A stretch of DNA of 20,881 nt, taken from NCBI GenBank assembly GCA_964400725.1, contig CAYNVS010000047.1:1-20881 (forward strand), given 5' to 3'. Shown in pieces: positions 8,254 to 15,575 of this stretch; the stretch's first letter is position 1; each line of letters starts with the position of its first letter. The stretch is from CAYNVS01 sp964400725 (lineage in GTDB: Bacteria > Myxococcota_A > SURF-8 > CAYNVS01). The notes beneath the pieces are model-generated. The model worked only from the letters and a program-made list of their open reading frames with translations. It did not search any database and was not told the DNA's origin. Position numbers and translations under genes: made by a program.

Positions 8254-9867
8254 ATGAACGACCCCAAAGGCTACCTTGCATTGACGCTTCACGCGCACCT
8301 TCCATTCGTGCGCCATCCGGAATACGAATTCTTCCTTGAGGAAGACTGGCTTTACGAAGCGATTACCGAGACTTACATACCTCTATACGAGATGTTCGAC
8401 GGCCTCGAACGCGACGGAGCGAAGTATAAATTCGCCATGTCCATAACGCCGTCGCTGATGAGCATGTTAAAGGACGAACTTTTACAAAGCCGTTACGTCC
8501 GCGAAATAGAAAAGCTTATCGAGCTTGCCGAGAAAGAAGTAGAGCGGACGAAGAAAGAGGAATATCTCAAGCATCAGACGGCGCAAATGTACCTCGACCG
8601 CTTCAGACGCAGCCGTTATATTTTCTGCGACGTCTGCCGTAACGACCTAGTAAGCGGTTTCAAGCGGTTCATGGATTCCGGCAACCTCGAAATTATTACC
8701 TGCGGCGCGACGCACGGATTTCTGCCGCTGCTTTCTTTGCACAAGCCTTCGGTGAGAGCGCAAATAAGGGTCGCAGTCGATCATTACCGCGAGAACTTAG
8801 GCCGCGGGCCGCGCGGAATTTGGCTGCCCGAATGCGCCTATACGCCGGGAGTTGACCGCGAGCTGGCGCTGGCCGACATCCGGTATTTTTTCATGGACTC
8901 GCACGGCCTTCTTTACGCGACGCCCAAGCCAGTTTACGGAGTGGCCGCGCCGCTGTTCACGCCTTACGGCGTCGCCGCCTTTGGCCGAGATCCGGAGAGC
9001 AGCAAGCAGGTGTGGAGCGCGATAGAGGGATACCCCGGCGACGTCGATTACCGCGAGTTTTACCGCGACATCGGCTACGACCGCGAATACGATTACATCC
9101 GGCCCTACTTGCCGCCCACCGGCGAGCGCAAAAACACCGGAATAAAATACTGCCGCATCACCGGCAAGGTGGACTTGGCTCACAAACAGTTGTACGATCA
9201 CAAAATCGCCGCCGAAAAAGCCGCTATGCACGCGGGCAACTTCATGTTCAACCGCCAAAAGCAGGTTGAATGGCTGCGCGGAAAAATCGACCGCAAACCC
9301 CTAATCGTTTCGCCCTACGACGCCGAGCTGTTCGGCCATTGGTGGTTTGAGGGGCCGCAGTTCCTTAATTATCTCATCCGCAAAATCGCGTACGACCAAA
9401 CCGAAATCGCTCTAACGCACCCGTGGGAGTATCTCAACAATTTTCCCACCAACCAGATGAGCGTTCCGGCGGCGTCCAGCTGGGGCGCCAAGGGCGGCTA
9501 CGAGGTTTGGCTGGAAGGAAGCAACCACTGGATTTGGCGTCCGCTGATTAACGCCTCGATTAAAATGACGGAGCTGGCGGACGATTACGCGACCGAGCCG
9601 TTCGATGATTTAACGCGCCGCGCGCTCAAGCAGGCCGCTCGCGAAATACTGCTTGCGCAGTCCTCGGACTGGCCGTTTATTATGAAGACCGCGACGATGG
9701 TGGAATACGCGATAAAGCGCGTAAAGGCGCACTTGGGGCGCTTCGCCAAACTTTACGAGCAAATTAAAGCCAACCGCATCGACCCGGAATTTTTGAGCTT
9801 GATAGAAGCGAAGGATAATATTTTTGCGAACATAAATTATCATCACTTTGAGACGATAAAAGACTGA
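8254..9867 (+). CDS. GH57 1,4-alpha-glucan branching enzyme
   Basis: 537 residues, close to the usual length of GH57 branching enzymes (EC 2.4.1.18), which create alpha-1,6 branches in glycogen-like glucans in the cytoplasm. The N-terminal TLHAHLPFVRHPE is the first GH57 region; WLPECAYTPG holds the nucleophile Glu (E193) and PYDAELFGHWWFEGP the acid/base Asp (D356). A DUF1957-type helical C-terminal domain follows (about 430-530, including QSSDWPFI). TGAWLPE-type variants are amylases or transferases, so branching activity is the best but not the only reading. CAGGAG precedes the ATG by eight bases. It is downstream of the DUF4912 gene and 31 bp upstream of the flavoprotein gene, so the three are probably co-transcribed. 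Confidence 0.93.
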   Translation: MNDPKGYLALTLHAHLPFVRHPEYEFFLEEDWLYEAITETYIPLYEMFDGLERDGAKYKFAMSITPSLMSMLKDELLQSRYVREIEKLIELAEKEVERTKKEEYLKHQTAQMYLDRFRRSRYIFCDVCRNDLVSGFKRFMDSGNLEIITCGATHGFLPLLSLHKPSVRAQIRVAVDHYRENLGRGPRGIWLPECAYTPGVDRELALADIRYFFMDSHGLLYATPKPVYGVAAPLFTPYGVAAFGRDPESSKQVWSAIEGYPGDVDYREFYRDIGYDREYDYIRPYLPPTGERKNTGIKYCRITGKVDLAHKQLYDHKIAAEKAAMHAGNFMFNRQKQVEWLRGKIDRKPLIVSPYDAELFGHWWFEGPQFLNYLIRKIAYDQTEIALTHPWEYLNNFPTNQMSVPAASSWGAKGGYEVWLEGSNHWIWRPLINASIKMTELADDYATEPFDDLTRRALKQAAREILLAQSSDWPFIMKTATMVEYAIKRVKAHLGRFAKLYEQIKANRIDPEFLSLIEAKDNIFANINYHHFETIKD

Positions 9868-9898
9868 ACGAAATCAATACGACGCAAAGAGGTAAAAA

Positions 9899-10495
9899 AT
9901 GAAAGCCGTAGCCGTAAACGGAAGTCCTCGCAGGGAAGGCAACACGAATATTCTGCTGAATAAAGTTTTGGAGCCGCTTGCCGCCGCGGGCTGGGAGACC
10001 GAAGTAATTCAGCTCGGCGGAAAAAAGCTCAACGGATGCCTCGCGTGTTTCCGCTGCTTCGAGAAGCGCGACGGGCATTGCGGACGCTCCGACGACGCTT
10101 TCAACGAAATAGCCGACAAAGTTTTTTCGGCGGACGCGATTATTTTAGGCTCGCCGACATATTTCACCGACGTTTCCGCCGAAATGAAAGGGCTTCTGGA
10201 CAGGCTCGGCATGGTTGCGTTGGCGAACGGCGGACTGCTTAAAGGGCGCATCGGCGCGGCTGTTGCGGCGGTGAGGCGCGGCGGCGGGACGCACGTCTTC
10301 GACACGATAAACCACATGTATTTAATGTCGGGCGTCGTCGTTCCGGGCTCGATTTACTGGAATTTAGGATTCGGAATGAACCCCGGCGAAGTTGAAAGCG
10401 ACGCCGAGGGAATGGACAACATGAGGCAGCTGGGTCAAACTATCGCGTGGCTGGGCGAAGCGTTGAAAGGCAAGAGAGAAAGCTATCCGGGGTAA
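9899..10495 (+). CDS. Iron-sulfur flavoprotein (Isf-type, NADPH-dependent FMN reductase family)
   Basis: 198 residues with a flavodoxin-like fold. The start VAVNGSPRREGNTN is the FMN-phosphate loop of the family, and GSPTYFTDVSAEMKGLLDRLG is its second conserved block. Between them the compact motif C47-x2-C50-x2-C53-x7-C61 (CLACFRCFEKRDGHC) is the [4Fe-4S] site of archaeal and anaerobe Isf proteins, which transfer electrons or reduce O2 and peroxide in strict anaerobes. This supports an anaerobic host. AGAGG lies just upstream of the ATG at 9899. It is likely the last gene of the DUF4912-GH57 unit; a functional link with glucan synthesis is not evident. Confidence 0.92.
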   Translation: MKAVAVNGSPRREGNTNILLNKVLEPLAAAGWETEVIQLGGKKLNGCLACFRCFEKRDGHCGRSDDAFNEIADKVFSADAIILGSPTYFTDVSAEMKGLLDRLGMVALANGGLLKGRIGAAVAAVRRGGGTHVFDTINHMYLMSGVVVPGSIYWNLGFGMNPGEVESDAEGMDNMRQLGQTIAWLGEALKGKRESYPG

Positions 10496-10529
10496 GGCGG
10501 AAAAGAGCCTGAAGCGCAGCTTTCGCCTT
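10494..10529. terminator. Hairpin between two convergent genes
   Basis: AAGGCG (10494-10499) pairs with CGCCTT (10524-10529), with further partial pairing of AAAGAGC and GCTTT inside. It spans the 33-bp gap and overlaps both convergent stop codons. There is no proper T tract in either direction, so termination is only suggested by position. Confidence 0.35.
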
Positions 10530-11647
10530 TACCACTGCGCGCCGATTGTAAGCTCTACGACGTGGGCGTCGGTATCGAACAGAGCGCTGTTGCTCCATTG
10601 TTTAATATATGTGTATTTCAGGGCAGCCGTAACCGACGGAATTAGAAAAGCGTAGTCGCTTTCGCTTTCCGACTCCCATAAATAATCGAGCGAAACCGAT
10701 GGAAGCAGCTTGTAATCGCGCCTGTCGTAAGTCAAATCATCGCCCGCGGCGATTACCGCCTTCCATCCGCCGTAATCGCGCATCGAAAACTCCGCGCCCG
10801 CGACGAGCCTGAAGCCCGCCGGAAAGATTTGCGTTAGCGCGCCGTAAAAGCGGTGTCCGGTATATAGAAAGTCTTCGCCCAAATAGGCGAACCGCCACGA
10901 AGCGAGCATTCTTTCCGCAAACGAGTTGTCGCCTAATAGCGACCGATAGAAATAAGAAAATTGCAGACCGGCCGTGTCCCATAACCCCTGACTTATATGC
11001 AGCCCCGCGTCCAGCTGGCTGTCGGAGCGGTCGGAATTGGTCGTTCCGCCTTTTTTTACGTAGTAACGCTGCTCGTAAAACGCCTTTGGCGTTATAGTTG
11101 TGCGGGTGTATTGCACGGTAAAGCGCCCTTCGAGAGAAAGCCTGCCGCCTGCGTAATCGGAGGCGCGGGCGTCGTAATACGACCTGTATCCTAAATACAG
11201 AGCCGACTTCAACGCGAACCAGTCGGAAGCCGTCCAGTCGAACGCCGTTAATACGTTGACTCCGTAATAATTAACCTGATTATAAGCGTCGTCGTTTTTC
11301 AGCGTATCCGCCGAAACGCGGAACAGAAGCTCGGCTTCGCCGTCTTCGCCCCACGCGGGATTGTAAAAGAAATAAAGCTCGTGCCAATGCGAATAAAGTT
11401 CCGGATGAACCGCGAACAACTCGGCTCCCATGTTGTAGCCAGCGCCGAAGTCGTCCGCGAAAACTATCCCGACGTTTCCGTATGGATTGAACATCATGTC
11501 GTATTCCTTCGAGGAATCGAGGAATACGTTTGAAGTGTACGCCGAATTGAGTTTAAGCGAAGAGTCGAACTCAACAGCCGAAGCCTCGGTTAAAACTCCG
11601 AAAAAGGCGCACGCCGCCGCCGCAACCAATAAGGTCTTCAAATTCAT
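10529..11647 (-). CDS. Predicted outer-membrane beta-barrel protein
   Basis: 372 residues with a signal peptide (LLVAAAACAFFGVLTEASA-VE) and then amphipathic strands rich in Tyr, Trp, Phe, Gly and Ser, with short turns and longer polar loops, ending in TIGAQW; an aromatic last residue is usual for BAM-assembled barrels. I recognise no specific porin family; repeated patterns such as DSSLKLNSAYTSNVFLD near the start resemble surface barrel proteins with an early, conserved strand. AGGCGG precedes the ATG at 11647. The gap to the upstream secreted-protein gene is only 57 bp, so co-transcription is possible. Function unknown; it could be an export or uptake channel for the adjacent secreted proteins, which is inference from context only. 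Confidence 0.78.
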   Translation of the reverse strand: MNLKTLLVAAAACAFFGVLTEASAVEFDSSLKLNSAYTSNVFLDSSKEYDMMFNPYGNVGIVFADDFGAGYNMGAELFAVHPELYSHWHELYFFYNPAWGEDGEAELLFRVSADTLKNDDAYNQVNYYGVNVLTAFDWTASDWFALKSALYLGYRSYYDARASDYAGGRLSLEGRFTVQYTRTTITPKAFYEQRYYVKKGGTTNSDRSDSQLDAGLHISQGLWDTAGLQFSYFYRSLLGDNSFAERMLASWRFAYLGEDFLYTGHRFYGALTQIFPAGFRLVAGAEFSMRDYGGWKAVIAAGDDLTYDRRDYKLLPSVSLDYLWESESESDYAFLIPSVTAALKYTYIKQWSNSALFDTDAHVVELTIGAQW

Positions 11648-11704
11648 TGTACCGCCTCTGCCTTTTAAAATATAACTTATTTAATTCGGACGCGCCAGAT
11701 TATT

Positions 11705-12139
11705 TCAATTCTTTTTGTCCTTTTTTTCCTTGCCCGCTCTGTCGTCGTTTCCCTTCCCCCCTTCAGAGGCCCCCCCGCCGCAGCCGTTTCCGTTTCCATT
11801 GCCGTTGCCGTTGCCGTTCCCGCCGCCGTTGTTGATGTTTCCTTTTTTCTTGTCCTTGCCTTTTTTCGCGCCTTTGTGGCGGAAGCGCTTTTCCTTGCCG
11901 TCGTTTATTCCGTCGCCGTTGGCGTCAACGAAGACTTCCGAATTGTCCGAGGCTTGCTCGGCTTTGTTTTTCGCGCCGGAACCGTCCGGCTTGTCCAATT
12001 TTGCCGCATTGACGGACGAGTCTGTTTTAACTTCGGAAGAGCCGCCGCTGTCCGCCGCCGCCTTCGAGTCGTCGGCGAGAGCCGCGGACATGGGAGCCGC
12101 AAACGCGAACATGAGAGCCAGTAAAAGTATTCGTTTCAT
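11705..12139 (-). CDS. Secreted Gly/Asn-rich protein with one DxNxDGxxD calcium-type motif
   Basis: 144 residues. A signal peptide (residues 1-22, cleavage after ALA-DD) precedes an acidic/Ser-rich part, then VFVDANGDGINDG (residues 69-81), a dockerin or thrombospondin type-3-like calcium loop. A Lys-rich block, an alternating Gly-Asn run (about 10 residues, encoded by a CCGTTG-type microsatellite) with one Cys, and a charged C-terminus (KEKKDKKN) follow. Same architecture as the next gene, so the two are probably diverged paralogues. GGAGAAA lies upstream of the ATG. The proteins would be in the periplasm or outside; no function is known. Confidence 0.75.
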   Translation of the reverse strand: MKRILLLALMFAFAAPMSAALADDSKAAADSGGSSEVKTDSSVNAAKLDKPDGSGAKNKAEQASDNSEVFVDANGDGINDGKEKRFRHKGAKKGKDKKKGNINNGGGNGNGNGNGNGNGCGGGASEGGKGNDDRAGKEKKDKKN

Positions 12140-12177
12140 TGGATTTCTCCGAGAATCGAGCTGTTTTCAAACAAGGG

Positions 12178-12203
12178 GCGCGGAAGGTTTGAGCCTTCCG
12201 CGC
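12178..12203 (-). terminator. 10-bp perfect hairpin between the two paralogous secreted-protein genes
   Basis: GCGCGGAAGG (12178-12187) and CCTTCCGCGC (12194-12203) pair fully around a six-base loop, 37 bases past the stop of the gene that begins at 12719. On the minus strand the stem is followed by CCCTTGTTTG rather than a clean T run, so it could be a partial terminator or a stabilising intercistronic hairpin that sets relative expression. Confidence 0.5.
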
Positions 12204-12239
12204 GCCGATGATTGCCGTCGGGGGGCTTTTCTCTAAGGC

Positions 12240-12719
12240 TTATTGAGTTTTTCCTGCGCCCTTGCCTTTGCCCTTCATGCCGCTTCCGGCGTTGTCGCAT
12301 TTGCCGTCGCCGTCCGCGTCCACGAAGTTGTTACCCTTGCCCTGGCCCATTCCTTTGCCTTTTCCCTTACCCTTTCCTTTGCCCTTGCCCTGACCGGCGT
12401 TTCCGCTTTGGTAATTGTCGCAGACTCCGTCGCCGTCCGCGTCAACGAAGTTCTGTCCTTTTCCGCTTCCGTCGCCTTTGCCTTTCCCGTTACCCTTGCC
12501 TTCCGAGCCTTTTTTCCCCTTGCCGGAAGACTTGCCGGGGCCGGCGTAGTCGTCGTCCTGACCGTTCGGGATTCCGTCTCCGTCATGGTCGGGCGCGGTC
12601 GCGGAAGAGTCGCCCTTCTTCCCCTGTCCCGTTGCGTTCGCCGCGTCGTCGGCCAAAGCCAACGCCGGAATCGAAAGCATGCCAATCGCCAAAGCCGTTA
12701 AAAATAGTTTCGTTTTCAT
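12240..12719 (-). CDS. Secreted Gly/Lys-repeat protein with three calcium-type DxDxDG motifs
   Basis: 159 residues. A signal peptide (cleavage near ALALA-DD at 23) is followed by DHDGDGIPNGQD (44-55) and two near-identical modules NFVDADGDG[V/K]CDN (90-102 and 131-143), each with one Cys. Between them are long low-complexity Gly-Lys runs (GKGKGKGK). Asp side chains at every second position followed by Gly match calcium loops of thrombospondin type-3 or dockerin repeats. The two lone cysteines could form one disulfide. Basic Gly-Lys tracts plus acidic loops suggest binding of polyanions or cell-surface material, which is inference. AAGGAGA lies eight bases before the ATG. Small proteins with FVDxDGDGxCD modules occur in diverse anaerobes, without a settled role. 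Confidence 0.78.
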   Translation of the reverse strand: MKTKLFLTALAIGMLSIPALALADDAANATGQGKKGDSSATAPDHDGDGIPNGQDDDYAGPGKSSGKGKKGSEGKGNGKGKGDGSGKGQNFVDADGDGVCDNYQSGNAGQGKGKGKGKGKGKGMGQGKGNNFVDADGDGKCDNAGSGMKGKGKGAGKTQ

Positions 12720-12893
12720 CCTGTTCTCCTTTTGTCAATTAGGTTTTCAATGAGTTTGTCTTGCCGTTTAGCGCAACAATTACGTTTTTTATATACGCAA
12801 GAGCGGCGCCAAAACAGCTAAATTTAAATTGTTTAATAAAATTAAGATGTTACACATTTAGCCTCTTTTCTCTTTTTTGTTTTACGCCAAAGA

Positions 12894-12911
12894 TTCGACC
12901 TTTTTGTCGAA
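12894..12911. repeat. 6-bp-arm inverted repeat in the divergent intergenic region
   Basis: TTCGAC (12894-12899) and GTCGAA (12906-12911) flank a CTTTTT loop. It lies in the spacer between divergent genes, about 175 bases before the leftward start and 310 bases before the rightward start. It could be an operator half-pair or chance. Confidence 0.3.
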
Positions 12912-13033
12912 CGCTCTCGACGAAAATGTAATGGCCGCGCAGTCTTTCAACCGCGCGGTCTGCCGGCTGCTGCGAAAACAATGTTGTCTTTTTATTTCAT
13001 TCAGCGTTTTATTTGTTTTCGCCGGCGCGGCTC

Positions 13034-13062
13034 GTAACAATATATTGCTTGTTAAATAATAT
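13034..13062 (+). promoter_or_regulatory. Possible promoter of the TIGR02147 gene
   Basis: GTAACA (13034-13039), a 17-base spacer and TAATAT (13057-13062) each match the sigma70 consensus at four of six positions. If used, the transcript would begin near 13069 and the inverted-repeat leader would be fully transcribed. Confidence 0.3.
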
Positions 13063-13083
13063 ACTGATTTAATTGATATATCG

Positions 13084-13167
13084 AACATACATAAAGGTTC
13101 GCTCAAGCGGATTTAAAGCCGTAAAAAAGTTTAAATTGAAAACAAATTGTTTTCATTTATGTATGTT
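13084..13167 (+). repeat. Nested inverted repeats in the leader of the TIGR02147 gene
   Basis: Outer arms AACATACATAAA (13084-13095) and TTTATGTATGTT (13156-13167) are perfect 12-bp reverse complements 60 bp apart. Immediately inside the right arm is a second perfect dyad, TGAAAACAA-A-TTGTTTTCA (13137-13155). The block ends 52 bp before the ATG at 13220. It could be an operator array for a DNA-binding protein or, if transcribed, a structured 5' leader in which the outer arms close a stem around an inner hairpin. Confidence 0.65.
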
Positions 13168-13219
13168 TCGGCGCGTTTTTATCTTGAAATGTCAGGCCGC
13201 TGCGGTTAATAATGAAACC

Positions 13220-14071
13220 ATGAAGAATACGAAGCTGGACGTTTTTGAATACGCCGACTTCAGGCGTTTTATTGAAGACCGGATTAACGAGCTCTCCGCC
13301 GAGAACTCCAAGTATTCGCGCCGGTATTTCTGCCGCAAGCTCGGTCTGGCCAGCAACAACTATCTTAAAATGATTATCGACGGCGCGCGCAGTCTGACCG
13401 ATTCGCTCGCTCCGAAGGTCGCGGAGGTTCTAGGCTTGTCCGAGAAAGAGACCTCTTTCTTCATCGATCTCGTTAAATACAATCAGGCTAAAACGACCGA
13501 AGCGAAGAACAAAGCTCTGCAAGAGCTGCGAACGCACCGCCGTTTCGTAAAAGTGCACCGCATTGCAATCGACAAATTCGACTACTTCGCCGATTTGCTT
13601 ACGCTTGCGATGCGCGAAGTCGTCGCATTGAGCGATTTCCGAGAGGATTACGACTGGATTGCGGACAGGCTGCTTATAAGCGCGACGCCCAAGCAGATAG
13701 AGGAAGCGATTAATACGCTGCTGCGTCTTGGGCAGATAGAGCGAGCCGAGGACGGGACGCTGCGCCAGACCAACGCCCATCAAGACACCGGCCCGCAGCT
13801 GGGCTCGGTTCCGCTGCGCGCTTACCATATTAATATGCTCAAACAAGCGGCCCAATCCATCGAGCTGCCGACTGATAATAGGTATTTTCAGGGGTTGACG
13901 GTAACGATACCTTCCAAGGCTTACGGCAGAGTGGTTGAGAAAATACAGGAAGCTGTTGAGGAAATCCGCAGGATTGTCGACGAAGAGGAGCCGAGCGAAG
14001 AAGTATATCACCTTGAAACGGCTTTTTTCCCTCTGACTAAAAGCGACGGCGGTAAACCGCCTCGCAAATGA
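13220..14071 (+). CDS. TIGR02147-family putative transcriptional regulator
   Basis: 283 residues. The N-terminus (DVFEYADFRRFIEDRINEL, then YSRRYFCRKLGLASNNYLKMIIDGARSLTD and VAEVLGLSEKETSFFIDLVKYNQA) is the helix-turn-helix-like first domain of the TIGR02147 family, first defined from Fibrobacter paralogues and also seen in Bdellovibrio-type and other bacteria. The second half matches the family's effector region (FYFADLLTLAMREVVAL-like, then INTLLRLGQIERAEDG, a winged-helix-like stretch). The C-terminus is acidic and then basic. The frame is open upstream to 13073, but the family starts near DVFEY, so ATG 13220 is chosen although no ribosome site is clear. The 12-bp gap to the next lipoprotein gene implies one operon and possible control of it. 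Confidence 0.85.
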   Translation: MKNTKLDVFEYADFRRFIEDRINELSAENSKYSRRYFCRKLGLASNNYLKMIIDGARSLTDSLAPKVAEVLGLSEKETSFFIDLVKYNQAKTTEAKNKALQELRTHRRFVKVHRIAIDKFDYFADLLTLAMREVVALSDFREDYDWIADRLLISATPKQIEEAINTLLRLGQIERAEDGTLRQTNAHQDTGPQLGSVPLRAYHINMLKQAAQSIELPTDNRYFQGLTVTIPSKAYGRVVEKIQEAVEEIRRIVDEEEPSEEVYHLETAFFPLTKSDGGKPPRK

Positions 14072-14083
14072 CGGAGCGTTAAA

Positions 14084-15517
14084 ATGAACTGCAAAAATAA
14101 AATCGCATTCGCGCCGATTTCCGCGCTCGCGGCTCTTTTCGCGGCTTTGTGGGCGCTCGGCTGCTCGTCGGACGCGCCGGAAACAAAGTATCAATCGGTC
14201 GTTCTGCGCGGCACCAGCAACGGCGGCGGCAACGCAATAGTCGTAAATCTCGATTTCGCGGGTTATCTTGCGACCAAAGACGTCGTATGGAATTCCATTA
14301 CTTTTAAAATAGACAAAATAGTCGTCGCAAAGAAACCGGGCTGCGTCGAAAAGGAAGTTCTCGCAAACCCCGGAGGCGCGGTTACCGCCGAAGCTCTCGG
14401 CGCGGTCTCGCGGCGCCTTAAATTATACCTGCCGGGAGACATAACGGCCTGTTCGATGGCCGTTTCAATGCAGGGGTTTCAGTCGTTCAAAGCGGAAGGA
14501 ACCCTTTCGGGCGGAGGCTCGATTTCAATCGCATTCGCAGCCGGAGATATTTTCGTCGCGCCTAAAGACGGAGCCTTTCCGTTTGAGCCCAAAGGACGCT
14601 ACGACTGGTTCGCGGCGCTTGATTTGCAAAAAATTCTTCCCGACGGCTTGATTGCGCAGCTTTCCGGCGGCGGCGGAGGTTCTTACGGAGGAAGCGGCGG
14701 CGTATTAATAGACGACGTTCACAACGCGCAGCATATTCCGTTTATTAAGGCGCGCTTAGCCGAAAGTTTGAAGTTCGTAAGCGACTCCAACAAAGACGGA
14801 AGGCTGGACGAATCGGAGGCGAAAGGCGACGATTCCTTGGTCGGAAACGGAACGGCGGACGAGCCCAAACAAACCTGCGCGTCCGACGCCGACTGCGGCG
14901 CGAGAGCGGTCTGCTCCGCGGGCGTCTGCGCGGCCATGGCGTCCGACGGCGACTTTGAAACGATATTCGACTACGAGATAATAAGCGAGCGGGACGAAGG
15001 TTTTTGTCAAAAGAACGACGACTGTCCTTCAGGCATGATTTGCCTTGACGGTTTTTGCAACTCCGCCGCAGACGGCGACGCGGAAATAGTAACCGAGTAT
15101 GACAACGGATACTGCTCGACCGATTACGACTGTCCTGGCGGTTTTATCTGCAACGAAGGCTCTTGCGTTTACCAAGGCGGCGATTACGACGATTTTTTAA
15201 CGGAATTCGACAACGGATACTGTCAAACCGACCGCGATTGTCCTTCAGGCATGATTTGCCTTGACGGTTTTTGCAACTCCGCCGCCGACGGCGACGCGGA
15301 AATTATAACTGAATTCGACAACGGATACTGCTCGACCGATTACGACTGCCCCGCCTTGATGTTCTGTTACGAAGGGTATTGCATTCCAGGCGGCGAAACG
15401 GAGATTTACGACTATGACGACTTTACGGAATGGGACGATTCGGGTTGTTCAAGCGACCTCGATTGTCCGACCGGCCTGAAATGCCAAAACGGTTACTGCC
15501 AATATAGTCCTGAGTGA
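14084..15517 (+). CDS. Lipoprotein with an EF-hand-like loop and six four-cysteine repeats
   Basis: 477 residues. The signal ends in the lipobox ALGC (Cys27). Residues about 35-195 form a mostly beta, Gly-rich domain I do not recognise, then a Gly/Ser linker, then DSNKDGRLDESE (234-245), which fits a canonical EF-hand calcium loop. The C-terminal half has six copies of C-x5-C-x5-C-x4-C of the type CxxDxDCPxGxxCxxGxC, joined by acidic linkers rich in Asp, Glu and Tyr (such as DGDAEIVTEYDNGY). This cysteine spacing is common in Myxococcota cell-surface proteins and resembles the Dickkopf N-terminal cysteine module; two disulfides per unit are expected. GGAG lies eight bases before the ATG, and the TIGR02147 gene ends 12 bp upstream. 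It is surface- or periplasm-anchored; adhesion or binding is a guess. Confidence 0.82.
   Translation: MNCKNKIAFAPISALAALFAALWALGCSSDAPETKYQSVVLRGTSNGGGNAIVVNLDFAGYLATKDVVWNSITFKIDKIVVAKKPGCVEKEVLANPGGAVTAEALGAVSRRLKLYLPGDITACSMAVSMQGFQSFKAEGTLSGGGSISIAFAAGDIFVAPKDGAFPFEPKGRYDWFAALDLQKILPDGLIAQLSGGGGGSYGGSGGVLIDDVHNAQHIPFIKARLAESLKFVSDSNKDGRLDESEAKGDDSLVGNGTADEPKQTCASDADCGARAVCSAGVCAAMASDGDFETIFDYEIISERDEGFCQKNDDCPSGMICLDGFCNSAADGDAEIVTEYDNGYCSTDYDCPGGFICNEGSCVYQGGDYDDFLTEFDNGYCQTDRDCPSGMICLDGFCNSAADGDAEIITEFDNGYCSTDYDCPALMFCYEGYCIPGGETEIYDYDDFTEWDDSGCSSDLDCPTGLKCQNGYCQYSPE
15023..15454 (+). repeat. Two 216-bp tandem units inside the six-repeat lipoprotein gene
   Basis: 15023-15238 and 15239-15454 align at an offset of exactly 216 bp (72 codons). 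The first 110 bp of each unit are nearly identical, including silent positions, while the second halves have diverged. Each unit encodes two cysteine modules plus linkers, so modules 2-3 were copied to give 4-5. Near-identity at silent sites points to recent duplication or gene conversion. Confidence 0.8.
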
Positions 15518-15575
15518 ATTGTTGTTTTTTAACAAACTGCAAGTTAAATTCTTTTAAAACGAAAGGAGAATCGCT

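Larger units (their letters stand above)
12720..13219. other. 500-bp intergenic region between divergent transcription units
   Basis: This AT-rich stretch separates the leftward secreted-protein genes from the rightward TIGR02147 gene. It holds a small inverted repeat (12894-12911), a possible promoter (13034-13062) and a nested inverted-repeat leader (13084-13167), listed separately. A 60-codon frame at 12877-13059 has no ribosome site or recognisable content and is not called. No tRNA or known ncRNA was seen. Confidence 0.6.

Noticed and set aside
7090..8316. 408-codon open frame on the minus strand
   Set aside because: It is antisense to the DUF4912 gene and spills into the start of the GH57 gene; it has no ribosome site, and its composition is a shadow of the well-supported plus-strand gene.
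12877..13059. 60-codon frame in the intergenic region
   Set aside because: It contains a hydrophobic stretch but no ribosome site, no homologue that I recognise and an unstable composition; not enough to call.
13430..14194. 254-codon open frame on the minus strand
   Set aside because: It is antisense to the TIGR02147 gene and the start of the first cysteine-repeat lipoprotein, with no start signal or family features.
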